NCBI RefSeq assembly: GCF_016093275.1
Contig: NZ_JAEDAK010000001.1
Location: 248,001 to 312,000, forward strand
DNA length: 64,000 nt
Origin: Inhella proteolytica
Lineage (GTDB): Bacteria > Pseudomonadota > Gammaproteobacteria > Burkholderiales > Burkholderiaceae_C
Direction: 5' to 3'
The first letter of the stretch is position 1. Each line of letters opens with the position of its first letter. Under the pieces are notes generated by a model. It was not told where the DNA came from. It was given only the letters and a program-made list of their open reading frames with translations, and ran no database searches. Below are positions 1-13,729 of the stretch, piece by piece. The translations under genes were made by a program, and so were the position numbers.

Positions 1-284
1 CGCACGGTGAGCGCACTTTGAGAGCGCCCGCGCCACCACTGCGCAAAGCCCCAGGCCGCCATGCCCACGAAGAAGAGCTGCAGGGCGGCTTCGCCGTACA
101 GCTTGCCCTCCCAGAACAGCAGGGCGTAGAGCAGCGAGGCCGCGGCGGCCAGCGGCCAAGCCGCCAGCCACTGCCGCATATTGCCCAGCACCATGGCCAC
201 GGAGAGGGCAAAGGCCAGGATCTCCAGCCAGGTGAAGGGGCTCCCCCAGGCCGTGAAGGCGGCCGCCAGCAACCAGTCCTTCAC
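1..284 (-). CDS. pnuC: nicotinamide riboside transporter PnuC, partial
   Basis: Inner-membrane facilitator for nicotinamide riboside (NAD salvage). Only about the first 94 residues are present; the gene runs off the left edge. Translated by hand from a GTG at 284, it starts VKDWLLAAAF and contains TWLEILAFALSVAMVLGN, a WPLAAAASLLYALLFWEGKLYGEA stretch and LQLFFVGMAAWGFAQWW. This matches the N-terminal half of the PnuC family, with several hydrophobic helices. The GTG overlaps the ftsB stop (GTGA), so translation is probably coupled. It would be the last gene seen of the pyrG-to-ftsB cluster. The start is unsupported by a clear Shine-Dalgarno sequence; the family call is fairly firm from the LLYALLF..KLYGE..LQLFF pattern. 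Confidence 0.8.
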   Translation of the reverse strand, partial: MKDWLLAAAFTAWGSPFTWLEILAFALSVAMVLGNMRQWLAAWPLAAAASLLYALLFWEGKLYGEAALQLFFVGMAAWGFAQWWRGRSQSALTV

Positions 285-586
285 GGGCGCGAAGGGGCGG
301 AGGCCGGCGGGGACGGCTGGCCATCCAGCTTCACGAAGATCTCGTCGGGCTTGACCATGCCGAGCTCCAGACGGGCCTTCTCTTCCACCATCTCCAGGCC
401 TTCGCGCAGGTCCTTCAGTTCGGCGCGTGCCCGCGTCTGCGCCTCGCGCGCCTTGGTGTTGGCGGCTTCCTGATCCTGCAGTTGCTGCTGCAGTTCGGTG
501 ACCCGCGCAGCCGAGCGCTGGCCGAACCAGGTCTGGGCCTGCACCCAGAGCAGGCCCGCAGCCAGCAGCACGGCAATGAAGCGCAA
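281..586 (-). CDS. ftsB: cell division protein FtsB (septum formation initiator)
   Basis: Small bitopic divisome protein that bridges FtsQ and FtsL at the septum. The 101-residue product has one N-terminal transmembrane helix (about residues 3-20), a heptad-like coiled coil rich in Q, E and A (about 28-65), and a short periplasmic domain including ARLELGMVKPDEIFVKL, which is diagnostic of FtsB/DivIC. A Pro/Ser tail follows. It lies 4 bp downstream of eno on the same strand, the usual eno-ftsB arrangement of beta- and gammaproteobacteria, and overlaps the pnuC start by 4 bp. Confidence 0.93.
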   Translation of the reverse strand: MRFIAVLLAAGLLWVQAQTWFGQRSAARVTELQQQLQDQEAANTKAREAQTRARAELKDLREGLEMVEEKARLELGMVKPDEIFVKLDGQPSPPASAPSRP

Positions 587-590
587 GGGC

Positions 591-1913
<1,323 letters not shown>

Positions 1914-1935
1914 CTAGGTTGGTAACCCGCCGTAT

Positions 1936-2240
1936 TCAGGCCGGCAGGTAGCCTTCAACCAGCGTCATATCGAAATACTCGGTTGCGCCCTGGCGCAGCG
2001 CGCGCGCGGTTTGGTAGCCCGGGCCTTCGTACCAGGCGCGCGCCTCGATCATGCTCGGGAAGCGGATGACGGTCAGGCGCGCGGGGCGCCAGTCGCCCTC
2101 CAGCACGTCGATCGCGCCGCCGCGCACCAGGTATTCACCGCCAGCCGCGGCAATTGCGGCGGGGGCGGCGGCCATGTAGGCCTTGAAGGCTTCGGGGTCG
2201 CGGATCTTGCTGGCGACGATCAGGTAGGCGGGTTGGCTCA

Positions 2241-2241
<1 letters not shown>
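1936..2241 (-). CDS. DUF1330 domain-containing protein
   Basis: Small cytoplasmic protein (101 aa) of the DUF1330 family, a ferredoxin-like dimeric alpha/beta fold of unknown function. It begins with MSQPAYLIVASKIRDPEAF and has the typical core GGEYLVRGGAIDVLEGDWRP followed by a segment including EARAWYEGPGYQ. Its ATG overlaps the kdsA stop by one base (TGATG), so it is translated with kdsA. It sits between kdsA and eno, which are otherwise usually adjacent. No catalytic role can be assigned. Confidence 0.88.
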
Positions 2242-5720
<3,479 letters not shown>

Positions 5721-5791
5721 GGCGCGCAGTGTGCCGCCGCACTCCGGCACAGAATGCGGGCCTCCTCCACCAAACCTAGGGAGAGTTCTCC

Positions 5792-6013
5792 ATGAAGACC
5801 GTTCTGATCGCCACCCTCGCCCTGCTGGCCGGCGCCGCCCAGGCCGCCCCCAAGGCCTGCGAAGAGCTGAAGACCGAGATCGCCGCCAAGCTGGATGCCA
5901 AGGGTGTCAAGGGCTACACGCTGGACATCGTGGCCACCGACCAGGTAGCCGACCAGACGGTGGTTGGCAGCTGCGAGGGCGGCAGCAAGAAGGTCGTCTA
6001 CAAGCGCGGCTGA
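5792..6013 (+). CDS. DUF1161 family periplasmic protein
   Basis: A 73-residue secreted protein: signal peptide about residues 1-19 (MKTVLIATLALLAGAAQA), then PKACEELKTEIAAKLDAKGV, an IVATDQVAD segment and a VVGSCEGGSKKVVYKR end. The two cysteines fit a disulfide, and the pattern fits the DUF1161 family. Function is unknown. A GGGAGAG ribosome site precedes the ATG. It converges on mutS with only one base between the two stop codons. Confidence 0.85.
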   Translation: MKTVLIATLALLAGAAQAAPKACEELKTEIAAKLDAKGVKGYTLDIVATDQVADQTVVGSCEGGSKKVVYKRG

Positions 6014-6014
6014 T

Positions 6015-8609
6015 TCATTCCCTGCCCAGCAGGGACTTGATGCGGTACAGCTGCTCCAGCGCCTCGCGCGGACTGCAGCTGTCCAGGTCCAGGCCGCGCA
6101 GCGCCTTCAGCGCCGGCGGCTCTTCGGCCTGAGGTACGGCTGGCGGCGCCGCGAACAGGTCCACCTGGGCCTGGGTGCCGGCTTTCTGGGCCTCCAGCGC
6201 CTCCAGGCTGGCGCGTGCCTGGCGCAACACCGGCGCGGGCATGCCGGCCAGGCGCGCCACTTGCACGCCGTAGCTGCGGCTGGCTGGGCCGGGTTGCAGC
6301 TCGTGCAGGAAGGCGATGTCGTCGCCGGCCTCCACGGCCGAGACATGCAGGTTGTGGGCCTCGCTCTTCTGCGCCGGCAGCTCGGTCAGCTCGAAGTAAT
6401 GCGTGGCGAACAGGGTGAGCGAGCGGTTCTTGTCGTGCAGGTGCGTGGCAATGGCTCCGGCCAGTGCCAGGCCATCGAAGGTCGAGGTGCCGCGGCCGAT
6501 CTCGTCCATCAGCACCAGGCTCTGTTCGGTGGCGGCGTGCAGGATGGCCGCGGCCTCCGTCATTTCCAGCATGAAGGTGGACTGGGCGTTGGCCAGGTCG
6601 TCCGCCGCGCCGATGCGGGTGTGGATGGCGTCCAGCGGCCCGAGCCGGCAGGCCTGCGCCGGCACGTAGGAGCCCATCGAGGCCAGCAGCGCAATCAGCG
6701 CTACCTGGCGCATGAAGGTGCTCTTGCCGCCCATGTTCGGGCCGGTGATGACCAGCAGGCGGCGCTTGGCGTCGAGCCGGCAGTCGTTGGGCTGGAAAGC
6801 GATGCCCCTGGTTTCGGCCAGGCGCGCTTCCACCACCGGGTGGCGGCCGGCCTGGATGTCGATGCAGGGGTAGCCCACAAACTCGGGCGCGCACCAGTTC
6901 AGCGTGGCGGCGCGCTCGGCCAGCGCGGCCAGCACGTCCAGGCTGGCCAGGGCGCGCGCCACCGTGGCCAGGGCCTGCACGAAGCCGCCCAGGTCATCGA
7001 GCAGGCGCTCGAACAGGAACTTCTCGCGCGCCAGGGCACGTTCGCTGGCGGAGAGTGCCTTGTCCTCGAAGGCCTTGAGCTCAGGCGTGATGAAGCGCTC
7101 GGCGTTTTTCAGGGTCTGGCGGCGCTGGTAGTTGTCCGGCACCTTGTCCTTCTGGCCATGGGTGACCTCGATGTAGAAGCCGTGCACCTTGTTGAATTGC
7201 ACGCGCAGGTTCGGGATGCCGGTGCGCTCGCGCTCGCGCAGCTCCAGGTCGAGCAGGAAGGCGTCGCAGTTGGCGTTGATGGCACGCAGCTCGTCCAGTT
7301 CGGCATCGAAGCCGCTGGCGATGACGCCACCATCCCGCAGCCACACCGCCGGCTGTTCCGCCAGCGCGGCGCGCAGCAGCTCGGCCACCTGGGGCGGCGC
7401 GGCCAGGTCCTGGCGCAGCTGGTTCAGCAGCGCAGCACCGGGCGGCACGGCGGCGGCCAGTTCGGGCAGCAGCAGCAAAGTTTCGCGCAGGCCGGCCAGC
7501 TCGCGTGGGCGCACCTGGCGCAGCGCAATGCGGCTGGTGCTGCGCTCGACATCGGACACGCGTCGCAGCGCCTCGCGCAGGGGCTCGAAGCCCAGCTCCA
7601 GCAGCGTGGCAATGGCCGCCTGGCGCGCCTGCGCCAGGGAACGCTCGCGCGCCGGCGTCAGCAGCCAGTGGCGCAGCGCGCGGCTGCCCATGCCGGTGCG
7701 GCAGCTGTCCAGCAGGGAGAGCAGGGTGGGGGCCTCTTCGCCGCGCAGGGTCTGCGTCAGCTCAAGATTGCGCTGGGTGGCGGGCGGCAGGTCGATCAGC
7801 TCGCTGGCGCGCAGCACGGCCAGCCGCTTCACATGCGCCAGCGCGCGGCCCTGCGTGTGCTCGAGGTAGGCCAAGAGCGCCCCGCCGGCGGCCTGGGCCA
7901 CCGGCAGATCCTGGGCGTTCAGGCCCTGCAGACTGGCCACGCCGAGTTGTTCGCACAGCTTGCGCTGGCCCAGGGCGCTATCGAATTGCCAGGGCGGACG
8001 GGCGGTGGTGGGCGCGCGCACCACGCTCAGGGCCTCGGGCTGGCCGGGGGCGGAGTGGTCGCGCGCCAGCAGGATCTCGGCCGGGTTCAGGCGCGCCAGC
8101 CAGCCGGGTAGCTCGGTGTGGCTGCATTCCAGCAGGCCGATCTCGCCCTGTGCGAGCGTGACCCAGGCCAAGCCAAAGCGGCCCGCGGCGGCATGCAGTG
8201 CAAGGAGTGGGGCGTCCTGCTTGTCGGCCAGCAGCTCGGCGTCCGTCACCGTGCCCGGGGTGACGATGCGCACCACCTTGCGCTCGACCGGGCCCTTGCT
8301 GGCGCCCACCTCGCCCACTTGCTCGGCAATGGCGACCGATTCGCCCAGCTTCAGCAGCTTGGCCAGGTAGTTTTCCAGCGCGGCCACGGGCACTCCAGCC
8401 ATCACCACCGGCTCGCCGCCGCTGCTGCCGCGCACGGTCAGCGTGATGTCCAGCAGCGCATTGGCCTTGCGGGCGTCGTCGTAGAAGACCTCGTAGAAGT
8501 CCCCCATGCGGAAGAACACCAGCAGGTCCGCGTGGTCGGCCTTGATGCGCAAATATTGCTGCATCAAGGGGGTGTGCGTTTCGAGCGGGGCGAGGGGCGC
8601 AGAGGACAA
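6015..8609 (-). CDS. mutS: DNA mismatch repair protein MutS
   Basis: Recognises mismatches and starts methyl-independent or MutL-dependent repair. The product is 864 aa, normal for MutS. The N-terminal domain has [28 protein letters not shown]-type sequence including the mismatch-wedging Phe in the FFRMGDFYE region; the core and clamp have [14 protein letters not shown] and [13 protein letters not shown]; the ATPase has Walker [10 protein letters not shown], Walker [17 protein letters not shown] and [10 protein letters not shown]. The frame begins at a TTG (8609); the next in-frame ATG is at the LMQQYLR segment, so the start is uncertain by about 15 codons. Confidence 0.98.
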   Translation of the reverse strand: MSSAPLAPLETHTPLMQQYLRIKADHADLLVFFRMGDFYEVFYDDARKANALLDITLTVRGSSGGEPVVMAGVPVAALENYLAKLLKLGESVAIAEQVGEVGASKGPVERKVVRIVTPGTVTDAELLADKQDAPLLALHAAAGRFGLAWVTLAQGEIGLLECSHTELPGWLARLNPAEILLARDHSAPGQPEALSVVRAPTTARPPWQFDSALGQRKLCEQLGVASLQGLNAQDLPVAQAAGGALLAYLEHTQGRALAHVKRLAVLRASELIDLPPATQRNLELTQTLRGEEAPTLLSLLDSCRTGMGSRALRHWLLTPARERSLAQARQAAIATLLELGFEPLREALRRVSDVERSTSRIALRQVRPRELAGLRETLLLLPELAAAVPPGAALLNQLRQDLAAPPQVAELLRAALAEQPAVWLRDGGVIASGFDAELDELRAINANCDAFLLDLELRERERTGIPNLRVQFNKVHGFYIEVTHGQKDKVPDNYQRRQTLKNAERFITPELKAFEDKALSASERALAREKFLFERLLDDLGGFVQALATVARALASLDVLAALAERAATLNWCAPEFVGYPCIDIQAGRHPVVEARLAETRGIAFQPNDCRLDAKRRLLVITGPNMGGKSTFMRQVALIALLASMGSYVPAQACRLGPLDAIHTRIGAADDLANAQSTFMLEMTEAAAILHAATEQSLVLMDEIGRGTSTFDGLALAGAIATHLHDKNRSLTLFATHYFELTELPAQKSEAHNLHVSAVEAGDDIAFLHELQPGPASRSYGVQVARLAGMPAPVLRQARASLEALEAQKAGTQAQVDLFAAPPAVPQAEEPPALKALRGLDLDSCSPREALEQLYRIKSLLGRE

Positions 8610-8674
8610 GGTGATCGGGGGCGGGCGCGCGAGGGGGCCGGATTATCCCGACCCTGCCCCCGCACGGCTGGGAA

Positions 8675-9385
8675 TCAGCTGGCGCTGCGCTTGCGGCGCG
8701 AACCCGCCGCAATCAGACCCACGCCGGCGAGTGCGAGGGCGGTGGGTTCGGGGACGTCGTAGAGCGCAAACGCGCGGTCACCGCCACGCGCGGCGAAGGT
8801 GCCGGTCACGACCCCATTGGCATAACTGTTCTGGAACGTGACGTCTCCCGCTTCATAAGGACCGGCCATGGTCCAGCCGAAGAACGGCGAGAACCCATCC
8901 GCGTTCGAGCGCACCGAGAACCAGTAGTTGATGCCGGCTTCGGCGGCAAACGCACTGCCCAGGGCGAGGTCGAAGTCGTACACATCGACCGGGTTGCCGG
9001 CGAAGACGCCGTCGGTCGCGTTGCTGCGGTGGACCGCACTGTCCGCATAGGTCTTGCTGAAGGCCAGCGCACCCGGGGTGCCGCCATCGTCCTGTCGGAA
9101 CTCCACTGTCCAGGAGTTGGTGTTCGGTGCGCCATTGCCGCAGCAGGGTGCTTCATTGGTCAGGTAGATCCCGCGCCAGGTGACGCGGCTGATGGCGGCG
9201 TTGGCCCCGAGCGAGAAGTCGTCCTGGGCTTGCCAGCCGCTGTTGCTGCTGTTGAAGTGGCTGGTCCAGACGGCACCGACATTGGGGCCCGCCACCGGCG
9301 CCTGTTCATACACCGGGGCTGCGACGGCGTGGATGGAGAGGCTGGCGAGCAGCAGCAGGGCGAGGCGGGGGATGCGGGGGGTCAT
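8675..9385 (-). CDS. PEP-CTERM sorting domain-containing secreted protein
   Basis: Exported protein of 236 aa: signal peptide about residues 1-22 (LALLLLASLSIHAVAA), a beta-rich ectodomain including SWTVEFRQDDGGTPGALAF, and a C-terminal sorting signal DVPEPTALALAGVGLIAAG followed by a basic SRRKRS tail. This is the PEP-CTERM signal recognised by exosortase/archaeosortase-type enzymes; no exosortase gene is in this window. An adjacent CCGNGAPN segment gives a possible Cys pair. The role is unknown; such proteins usually accompany exopolysaccharide production. Confidence 0.87.
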   Translation of the reverse strand: MTPRIPRLALLLLASLSIHAVAAPVYEQAPVAGPNVGAVWTSHFNSSNSGWQAQDDFSLGANAAISRVTWRGIYLTNEAPCCGNGAPNTNSWTVEFRQDDGGTPGALAFSKTYADSAVHRSNATDGVFAGNPVDVYDFDLALGSAFAAEAGINYWFSVRSNADGFSPFFGWTMAGPYEAGDVTFQNSYANGVVTGTFAARGGDRAFALYDVPEPTALALAGVGLIAAGSRRKRSAS

Positions 9386-9410
9386 CGAAGGCTCCTTGAG
9401 GGGATTGGGC

Positions 9411-9518
9411 TCAGGCGCGCGCCGTGCGGGTGCGGTGCAGCGGGCTGATCAGTCCGACAAGGCCAACCAGCAAGGCGGCCAGCAGCCACAAGGGGTTGAT
9501 CGACAGACGGTGTTTCAT
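9411..9518 (-). CDS. possible 35-residue single-helix membrane peptide
   Basis: Short frame in the 291-bp gap upstream of the PEP-CTERM gene. It starts with ATG at 9518, is preceded by CAGGAG at 6-bp spacing, and encodes MKHRLSINPLWLLAALLVG with a hydrophobic core (LWLLAALLVGLVGLI) and a basic tail HRTRTARA. The helix-plus-basic-tail layout resembles a stand-alone sorting or anchor segment, but no family is recognised. It ends 25 bp before the PEP-CTERM start, so co-transcription is likely if it is real. The rest of the gap (9519-9676) shows only a GC-rich inverted repeat near 9630-9655 without a T-run. Confidence 0.4.
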   Translation of the reverse strand: MKHRLSINPLWLLAALLVGLVGLISPLHRTRTARA

Positions 9519-9676
9519 CGCGTGCTCCTGAGCCCCTTGGGTTGGGGTGCAGTCAGCATCGCGGTGGGCTGTTTCGGCCGGGTTGCAGCCGGGCGGCCGC
9601 TGTGTTGCGTTTGTTGCAGGGCCCCAAATGCCGACGCCCCGCGGGGCGGGGCGCCGGGGCTGGGGGAGCCGGGGGC

Positions 9677-10609
9677 TTAGAAGGGCGCGTCTTCGGCGCC
9701 GGCACTGCGCGTGCTGGTGATGCGGCGCGACTTGGGCTGGGCCGCCGCCGGCGCCGGGGCGGGCGCGGCTTCTGGTGCTTCGCCGGTTTCTTCGGTATTG
9801 ATGACACGGCTGTAGGGCTGCAGCAGGGGCACCAACTGGGCGTAGATCTTGGGCGTGCCGGCCAGCACCTCGCGTTGGTGCAGGAAGTCGCTCTCGCCGG
9901 TGAAGTTGCCCACCAGGCCACCCGCCTCGGTGATGATCAGCGAGCCTGCCGCCACGTCCCAGGGCGACAGACCGGTCTCGAAGAAGGCGTCGTAGTAGCC
10001 GGCGGCCACGTAGCAGAGGTCCAGCGAGGCCGCACCGGGCCGGCGCACGCCGGCAGTCTGCTGCATCACATCCTCAAAGAGCTTGAGGTAGCGCTTGAAG
10101 TTGTCGCCGCGGCGGAAGGGAAAACCGGTGCCCACCAGGGCGTCGGACAGGCGCGTGCGGCGCGAGACGCGCAGGCGGCGGTCATTCAGGTAGGCGCCGC
10201 GGCCCTTGCTGGCGTGGAAGAGGTCGTTGCGGGTCGGGTCATAGACGACCGCCTGCTGCACCTGGCCGCGATGGGCCAGCGCGATCGACACCGCGTAGAT
10301 CGGCAGGCCGTGGATGAAGTTGGTGGTGCCGTCCAGCGGGTCGATGATCCACTGGTAATCGGACTTCTGGTTGCCATGCTCCTTGCCCGATTCCTCGGCC
10401 AGGATGGCGTGCTGGGGATAGGCTTCCAGCAGGGTTTTGATGATCACGGCCTCGGCCGCGTGGTCGACTTCGGTGACGAAGTCGTTGTACGCCTTGGCGC
10501 CCACCTTGATGATGTCCAGGTCCAGCGAGGCGCGATTGATGATGGCACCGGCGGCGCGGGCGGCCTTGATGGCCACGTTCAGCATGGGATGCAAAGCAGC
10601 AGATGACAT
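9677..10609 (-). CDS. suhB: inositol-1-monophosphatase / SuhB family
   Basis: Mg-dependent phosphatase of the inositol monophosphatase family; in proteobacteria SuhB also joins the Nus antitermination complex on rRNA operons. Start is ATG 10609 ([18 protein letters not shown]). Metal-site motifs: [22 protein letters not shown] and [19 protein letters not shown]. The catalytic body ends near residue 270. It is followed by an Ala/Pro-rich tail of about 40 residues ([15 protein letters not shown]) that is longer than in E. coli SuhB (267 aa). It diverges from trmJ; a terminator-like hairpin lies in its leader. Confidence 0.93.
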   Translation of the reverse strand: MSSAALHPMLNVAIKAARAAGAIINRASLDLDIIKVGAKAYNDFVTEVDHAAEAVIIKTLLEAYPQHAILAEESGKEHGNQKSDYQWIIDPLDGTTNFIHGLPIYAVSIALAHRGQVQQAVVYDPTRNDLFHASKGRGAYLNDRRLRVSRRTRLSDALVGTGFPFRRGDNFKRYLKLFEDVMQQTAGVRRPGAASLDLCYVAAGYYDAFFETGLSPWDVAAGSLIITEAGGLVGNFTGESDFLHQREVLAGTPKIYAQLVPLLQPYSRVINTEETGEAPEAAPAPAPAAAQPKSRRITSTRSAGAEDAPF

Positions 10610-10645
10610 GCGGTCGTCTTCCTGGAAGTTGGGTGGGCTGGCGAT

Positions 10646-10672
10646 AAAAAAGAACGCCCGGCAGCAGCCGGG
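10646..10672 (-). terminator. terminator-like hairpin in suhB leader
   Basis: Minus-strand stem CCCGGC-tgct-GCCGGG (10657-10672) followed by CGTTCTTTTTT (10646-10656). It has the form of an intrinsic terminator but lies 37 bp before the suhB ATG. The upstream neighbour trmJ points the other way, so it would act on suhB leader transcripts or on antisense transcription. Confidence 0.6.
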
Positions 10673-10713
10673 ATAATCACGGGATTCTACTGAGTCCTGC
10701 GGGGCGCGCCGTC

Positions 10714-11454
10714 GTGCATTCCACACGCTTCATCCTGATGAACACCAGTCACCCCGGCAATGTCGGGGCCACGGCGCGCGCGATGAAGGTGATGGGCTTT
10801 GACGATCTGGTGCTGGTTCGGCCGCGCTTTGCCGATGTGCTGCAGCAGGAGGAGACCCTGGCCTTTGCCAGCGGCGCCACCGAGGTGCTGGAGCGCGCAC
10901 GCGTGGTCGACAGCCTGGCCGAGGCCCTGGACGGCGTGCAGTTCCTGGTGGGCACTGCCATGACACCGCGCGACTTCGGTCCGCCCTGCAGCGCCCCTCG
11001 GCCGCTGTTCGAGGGCTTGGCTGCCCGGGCGCCGCGACCCAGCCTCGGTCTGGTGTTCGGCAGCGAGCGCTTTGGCATGAGCAATGAGGACGTGTACCGC
11101 TGCCATGCCCTGGTCTCCATCCCCACGCATCCCGACTACGGCTCCCTCAACCTCGCGCAGGCCGTGCAGCTACTGGCCTACGAATGGCGCCAGGCCCTGG
11201 GCGGCTTCCCGGTGCAGGCCCGAACCAAGCCGCCCGAGCTGGCCGATGCACAGGCGGTACAGGGCCTGCTGACTCATTGGCAGCAGGCGCTGGTGGACAT
11301 CGGCTTTCTGGACCCGGCGGCCCCGAAGAAGCTGATGCCGCGCCTGAACCAGCTCGTCAACCGCGCCGGGCTGCAGTCCGAGGAGCTGCACATCCTGCGC
11401 GGTATCGCAAGGGCGATGCAGAAGGCGGCGGCGCAAGACAAGTCCCCTTGTTGA
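10714..11454 (+). CDS. trmJ: tRNA (cytidine/uridine-32-2'-O-)-methyltransferase TrmJ family
   Basis: SPOUT-class RNA 2'-O-methyltransferase using S-adenosylmethionine. The 246-aa product has the N-terminal [19 protein letters not shown], then LVLVRPRF, the knot motifs [15 protein letters not shown] and [19 protein letters not shown], and a C-terminal helical extension. This fits TrmJ, which modifies position 32 of tRNAs. The start is a GTG at 10714 (written as Met); the next ATG is inside the conserved [10 protein letters not shown] motif, so the GTG is preferred. Divergent from suhB. Confidence 0.92.
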   Translation: MHSTRFILMNTSHPGNVGATARAMKVMGFDDLVLVRPRFADVLQQEETLAFASGATEVLERARVVDSLAEALDGVQFLVGTAMTPRDFGPPCSAPRPLFEGLAARAPRPSLGLVFGSERFGMSNEDVYRCHALVSIPTHPDYGSLNLAQAVQLLAYEWRQALGGFPVQARTKPPELADAQAVQGLLTHWQQALVDIGFLDPAAPKKLMPRLNQLVNRAGLQSEELHILRGIARAMQKAAAQDKSPC

Positions 11455-11529
11455 CGCTGGCCTTGCCCTGAGCCGAAGGCAAGCGCCTCTCGCCTGCCTA
11501 CACTCGCCGCCCCCAAGAAGGATTTGCCC

Positions 11530-12294
11530 ATGTTTGCCCGTCTGCGCGAAGACATCGCCTGCATCCTGGAACGCGACCCCGCCGCCCGCACGGCCTGGGA
11601 AGTGTTCTGGTGTTACCCGGGCCTGCACGCGCTGATCCTGCACCGTCGCGCGCACTGGCTGTGGACGCATGGCTTCAAGACGCTGGGCCGCTTTGTTTCG
11701 CACCTGAGCCGCTGGCTGACCGGCATCGAGATCCATCCCGGCGCCCAGTTCGGTCGGCGCGTCTTCATCGACCACGGCATGGGCATCGTCATCGGCGAGA
11801 TGGCCGAGGTGCACGACGAAGTCACCATCTACCAGGGGGTGACGCTGGGGGGCACCACGCTCATCAAGGGGGCCAAGCGCCACCCCACGCTGGAGCGCGG
11901 GGTGGTGGTGGGGGCCAACGCCTGCGTGCTTGGCGGCTTCACGGTGGGAGCGGGCGCGCGCATCGGCTCCGGGGCGGTGGTCACCAAGCCGGTGCCGCCG
12001 GGCGCCACGGCGGTGGGCAACCCGGCCCGCATCATCGAGGCCAAGGACCCGCAGCGGGAGGCTGCGGCCAGCAAGATGGGTTTCAGCGCCTATGCGGTGA
12101 CGCAGGGCGACGACCCGGTGTCGCAGGCCATGAAGGGTCTGATCGACAACGCCGCCGGGCACGAGCACCAGATCGCGCTGCTCTGGGCCGCCATCAAGGA
12201 ACTGAGCGAAAGCGGCAAGAAGAACTGCGTGCCCTCGGACGCGCTCAAGGACGAGTGTTTCGACGCCGAGCAGCTCAGCCGGCTGGTGAAGTAG
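11530..12294 (+). CDS. cysE: serine O-acetyltransferase
   Basis: Acetylates serine with acetyl-CoA, the first step of cysteine synthesis. The start is ATG 11530, with AAGGAT upstream. The 254-aa product has the N-terminal helical region, then a left-handed beta-helix of hexapeptide repeats ([68 protein letters not shown]). The catalytic His is in the FIDHGMG motif. The C-terminal extension beyond residue about 190 is longer than in short CysE forms. It lies 75 bp downstream of trmJ. Confidence 0.95.
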   Translation: MFARLREDIACILERDPAARTAWEVFWCYPGLHALILHRRAHWLWTHGFKTLGRFVSHLSRWLTGIEIHPGAQFGRRVFIDHGMGIVIGEMAEVHDEVTIYQGVTLGGTTLIKGAKRHPTLERGVVVGANACVLGGFTVGAGARIGSGAVVTKPVPPGATAVGNPARIIEAKDPQREAAASKMGFSAYAVTQGDDPVSQAMKGLIDNAAGHEHQIALLWAAIKELSESGKKNCVPSDALKDECFDAEQLSRLVK

Positions 12295-12455
12295 GGCGAC
12301 CGAGCCCCGCTCAGGGTTCTACCCACCCCGCAGCCGGGTGGCGGGGCCGTTGGGTGTTGCCTCTGCTTACAAACAGGCGTCCCACCCGCGCGGCCCTGGC
12401 CCGAGGATGCGTGCCTGGCCCATCGTGGAACACCCCCACAGCAAGGAGCGCCCGC

Positions 12456-13148
12456 ATGAAGATCCATTCCCTCCTCGTCGCCGCCCTGTTGGGCGTCGGT
12501 CGCCTTGGCGTGCAGGCCGCGCCCGTGCTGGCCAGCTTTGACGACCTGCCGAGCCTGCCGGCGGTGACGGGGGCGACCGGTCTGTACTACGCCAACGGCG
12601 CCAGCCTGAGCTATCGGAATGTGATCTGGGACGAGCGCTTCAGCGTGGTGGGCGATGCCTACCGCGTGGCGCCGCCGGATGGCCCCCTGTTCGGCCTGCC
12701 GCAGTCGGGCCATTACTTCGTCACCAATGTCGCGGCGCAGTTCGGCGGCGAGTTCACCAACGACCACCTGTTCATCAGCACCGACCAGGTGCTCACCGAG
12801 GCCTGGTTCGGCCAGAACGAGTACTACGGCTACGGCGGCGGGGCCGACGAGGTCACCGTTCACGCGCTGCATGGCCTGGACGTGCTGGCCTCCGTCAGCC
12901 TGGCCCTGCCGGATGACGTGGACGGCCAGCCCGAGCTGCTGCGCCGCATGGACACCTCGGTCTTTCTCTCCCTGAGCGGCATCACCGGCTACCGCATCGA
13001 TCGCCATGAGCGCGGCAGCCTGTCCGGCAATTGGGTGGGTGACAACTTCGTGTTCCAGCCGGCCCAGCAGGTGCCCGAGGCGCCAACGGGCTGGCTGGCC
13101 CTGCTGGGCCTGGCCGCCATCGGCGCCCGGCGCCGCACGCGGAGTTAA
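12456..13148 (+). CDS. PEP-CTERM sorting domain-containing secreted protein (variant signal)
   Basis: Exported 230-aa protein from ATG 12456, with AAGGAG upstream. It has a signal peptide (MKIHSLLVAALLGVG...VQAA), an ectodomain of beta-strands with VLASFDDLPSLPAVTGATG and a Tyr/Gly-rich NEYYGYGGGADEV, and a C-terminal VPEAPTGWLALLGLAAIGA helix plus RRRTRS. The Pro-Glu-Ala-Pro is a slightly degenerate form of the Pro-Glu-Pro motif. It resembles other PEP-CTERM proteins of unknown function. The stop overlaps the mogA stop from the opposite strand by 3 bp. Confidence 0.85.
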   Translation: MKIHSLLVAALLGVGRLGVQAAPVLASFDDLPSLPAVTGATGLYYANGASLSYRNVIWDERFSVVGDAYRVAPPDGPLFGLPQSGHYFVTNVAAQFGGEFTNDHLFISTDQVLTEAWFGQNEYYGYGGGADEVTVHALHGLDVLASVSLALPDDVDGQPELLRRMDTSVFLSLSGITGYRIDRHERGSLSGNWVGDNFVFQPAQQVPEAPTGWLALLGLAAIGARRRTRS

Positions 13149-13729
13149 GCAGGGTTGCGCTGGGCGCTTTTCGGCCGGAAGGCCTTGCAGACGGCCGGGT
13201 CGGTTTCCAGGTAGGGTCCGCCGATCAGATCGATGCAATAGGGCACGGCGGCGAAGATGCCGGGCAGTTCCAGGCCGCCATCGGCGCCGCGCAGTCCTTC
13301 CAGTGTTTCGGCGATGGCCTTGGGTTGGCCGGGCAGGTTCAGGATCAGGCAGCGCCCGCGAATCACGCCCACCTGACGCGACAGGATGGCCGTGGGCACG
13401 AAGCGCAGCGATATCTGGCGCATCTGCTCGCCAAAACCGGGCATGACGCGCTCGGCCACGTCCAGCGTCGCATCCGGGGTCACGTCGCGCGGGGCCGGGC
13501 CGGTACCACCGGTGGTCAGCACCAGGTGGCAGCCGGTCTGGTCCACCAGTTCGCGCAAGGTTTCGGCGATGGTGGCGCGCTCGTCGGGGATCAGGCGCGG
13601 CTCGAACTCGATGGGGTTGCGCAGCGCCTTGCCCAGCCATTCGCGCAGTGCCGGCAGGCCCTTGTCCTCATAGACGCCGGTGCTGGCTCGGTCGGAGCAG
13701 GAAACGATGCCGATGCGGACGCTCTCCAT
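13145..13729 (-). CDS. mogA: molybdopterin adenylyltransferase
   Basis: Adenylates molybdopterin before molybdate insertion. The 194-aa product starts MESVRIGIVSCSDRAS and contains the MPT-binding LVLTTGGTGPAPRDVTPDAT and LILNLPGQPKAIAETL motifs, typical of the MogA branch of the MogA/MoaB family. Its ATG overlaps the darP stop by one base (TGATG), so the two are translationally linked. No other molybdenum cofactor gene is nearby. Confidence 0.93.
   Translation of the reverse strand: MESVRIGIVSCSDRASTGVYEDKGLPALREWLGKALRNPIEFEPRLIPDERATIAETLRELVDQTGCHLVLTTGGTGPAPRDVTPDATLDVAERVMPGFGEQMRQISLRFVPTAILSRQVGVIRGRCLILNLPGQPKAIAETLEGLRGADGGLELPGIFAAVPYCIDLIGGPYLETDPAVCKAFRPKSAQRNPA

Noticed and set aside
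5730-5751. TGTGCCG/CGGCACA inverted repeat in the hydrolase/DUF1161 divergent region
   Set aside because: Only 7 bp with an 8-base loop and no recognised regulator site; it may be chance in GC-rich sequence.
5964-8111. 715-codon open frame opposite mutS
   Set aside because: Antisense shadow of mutS.
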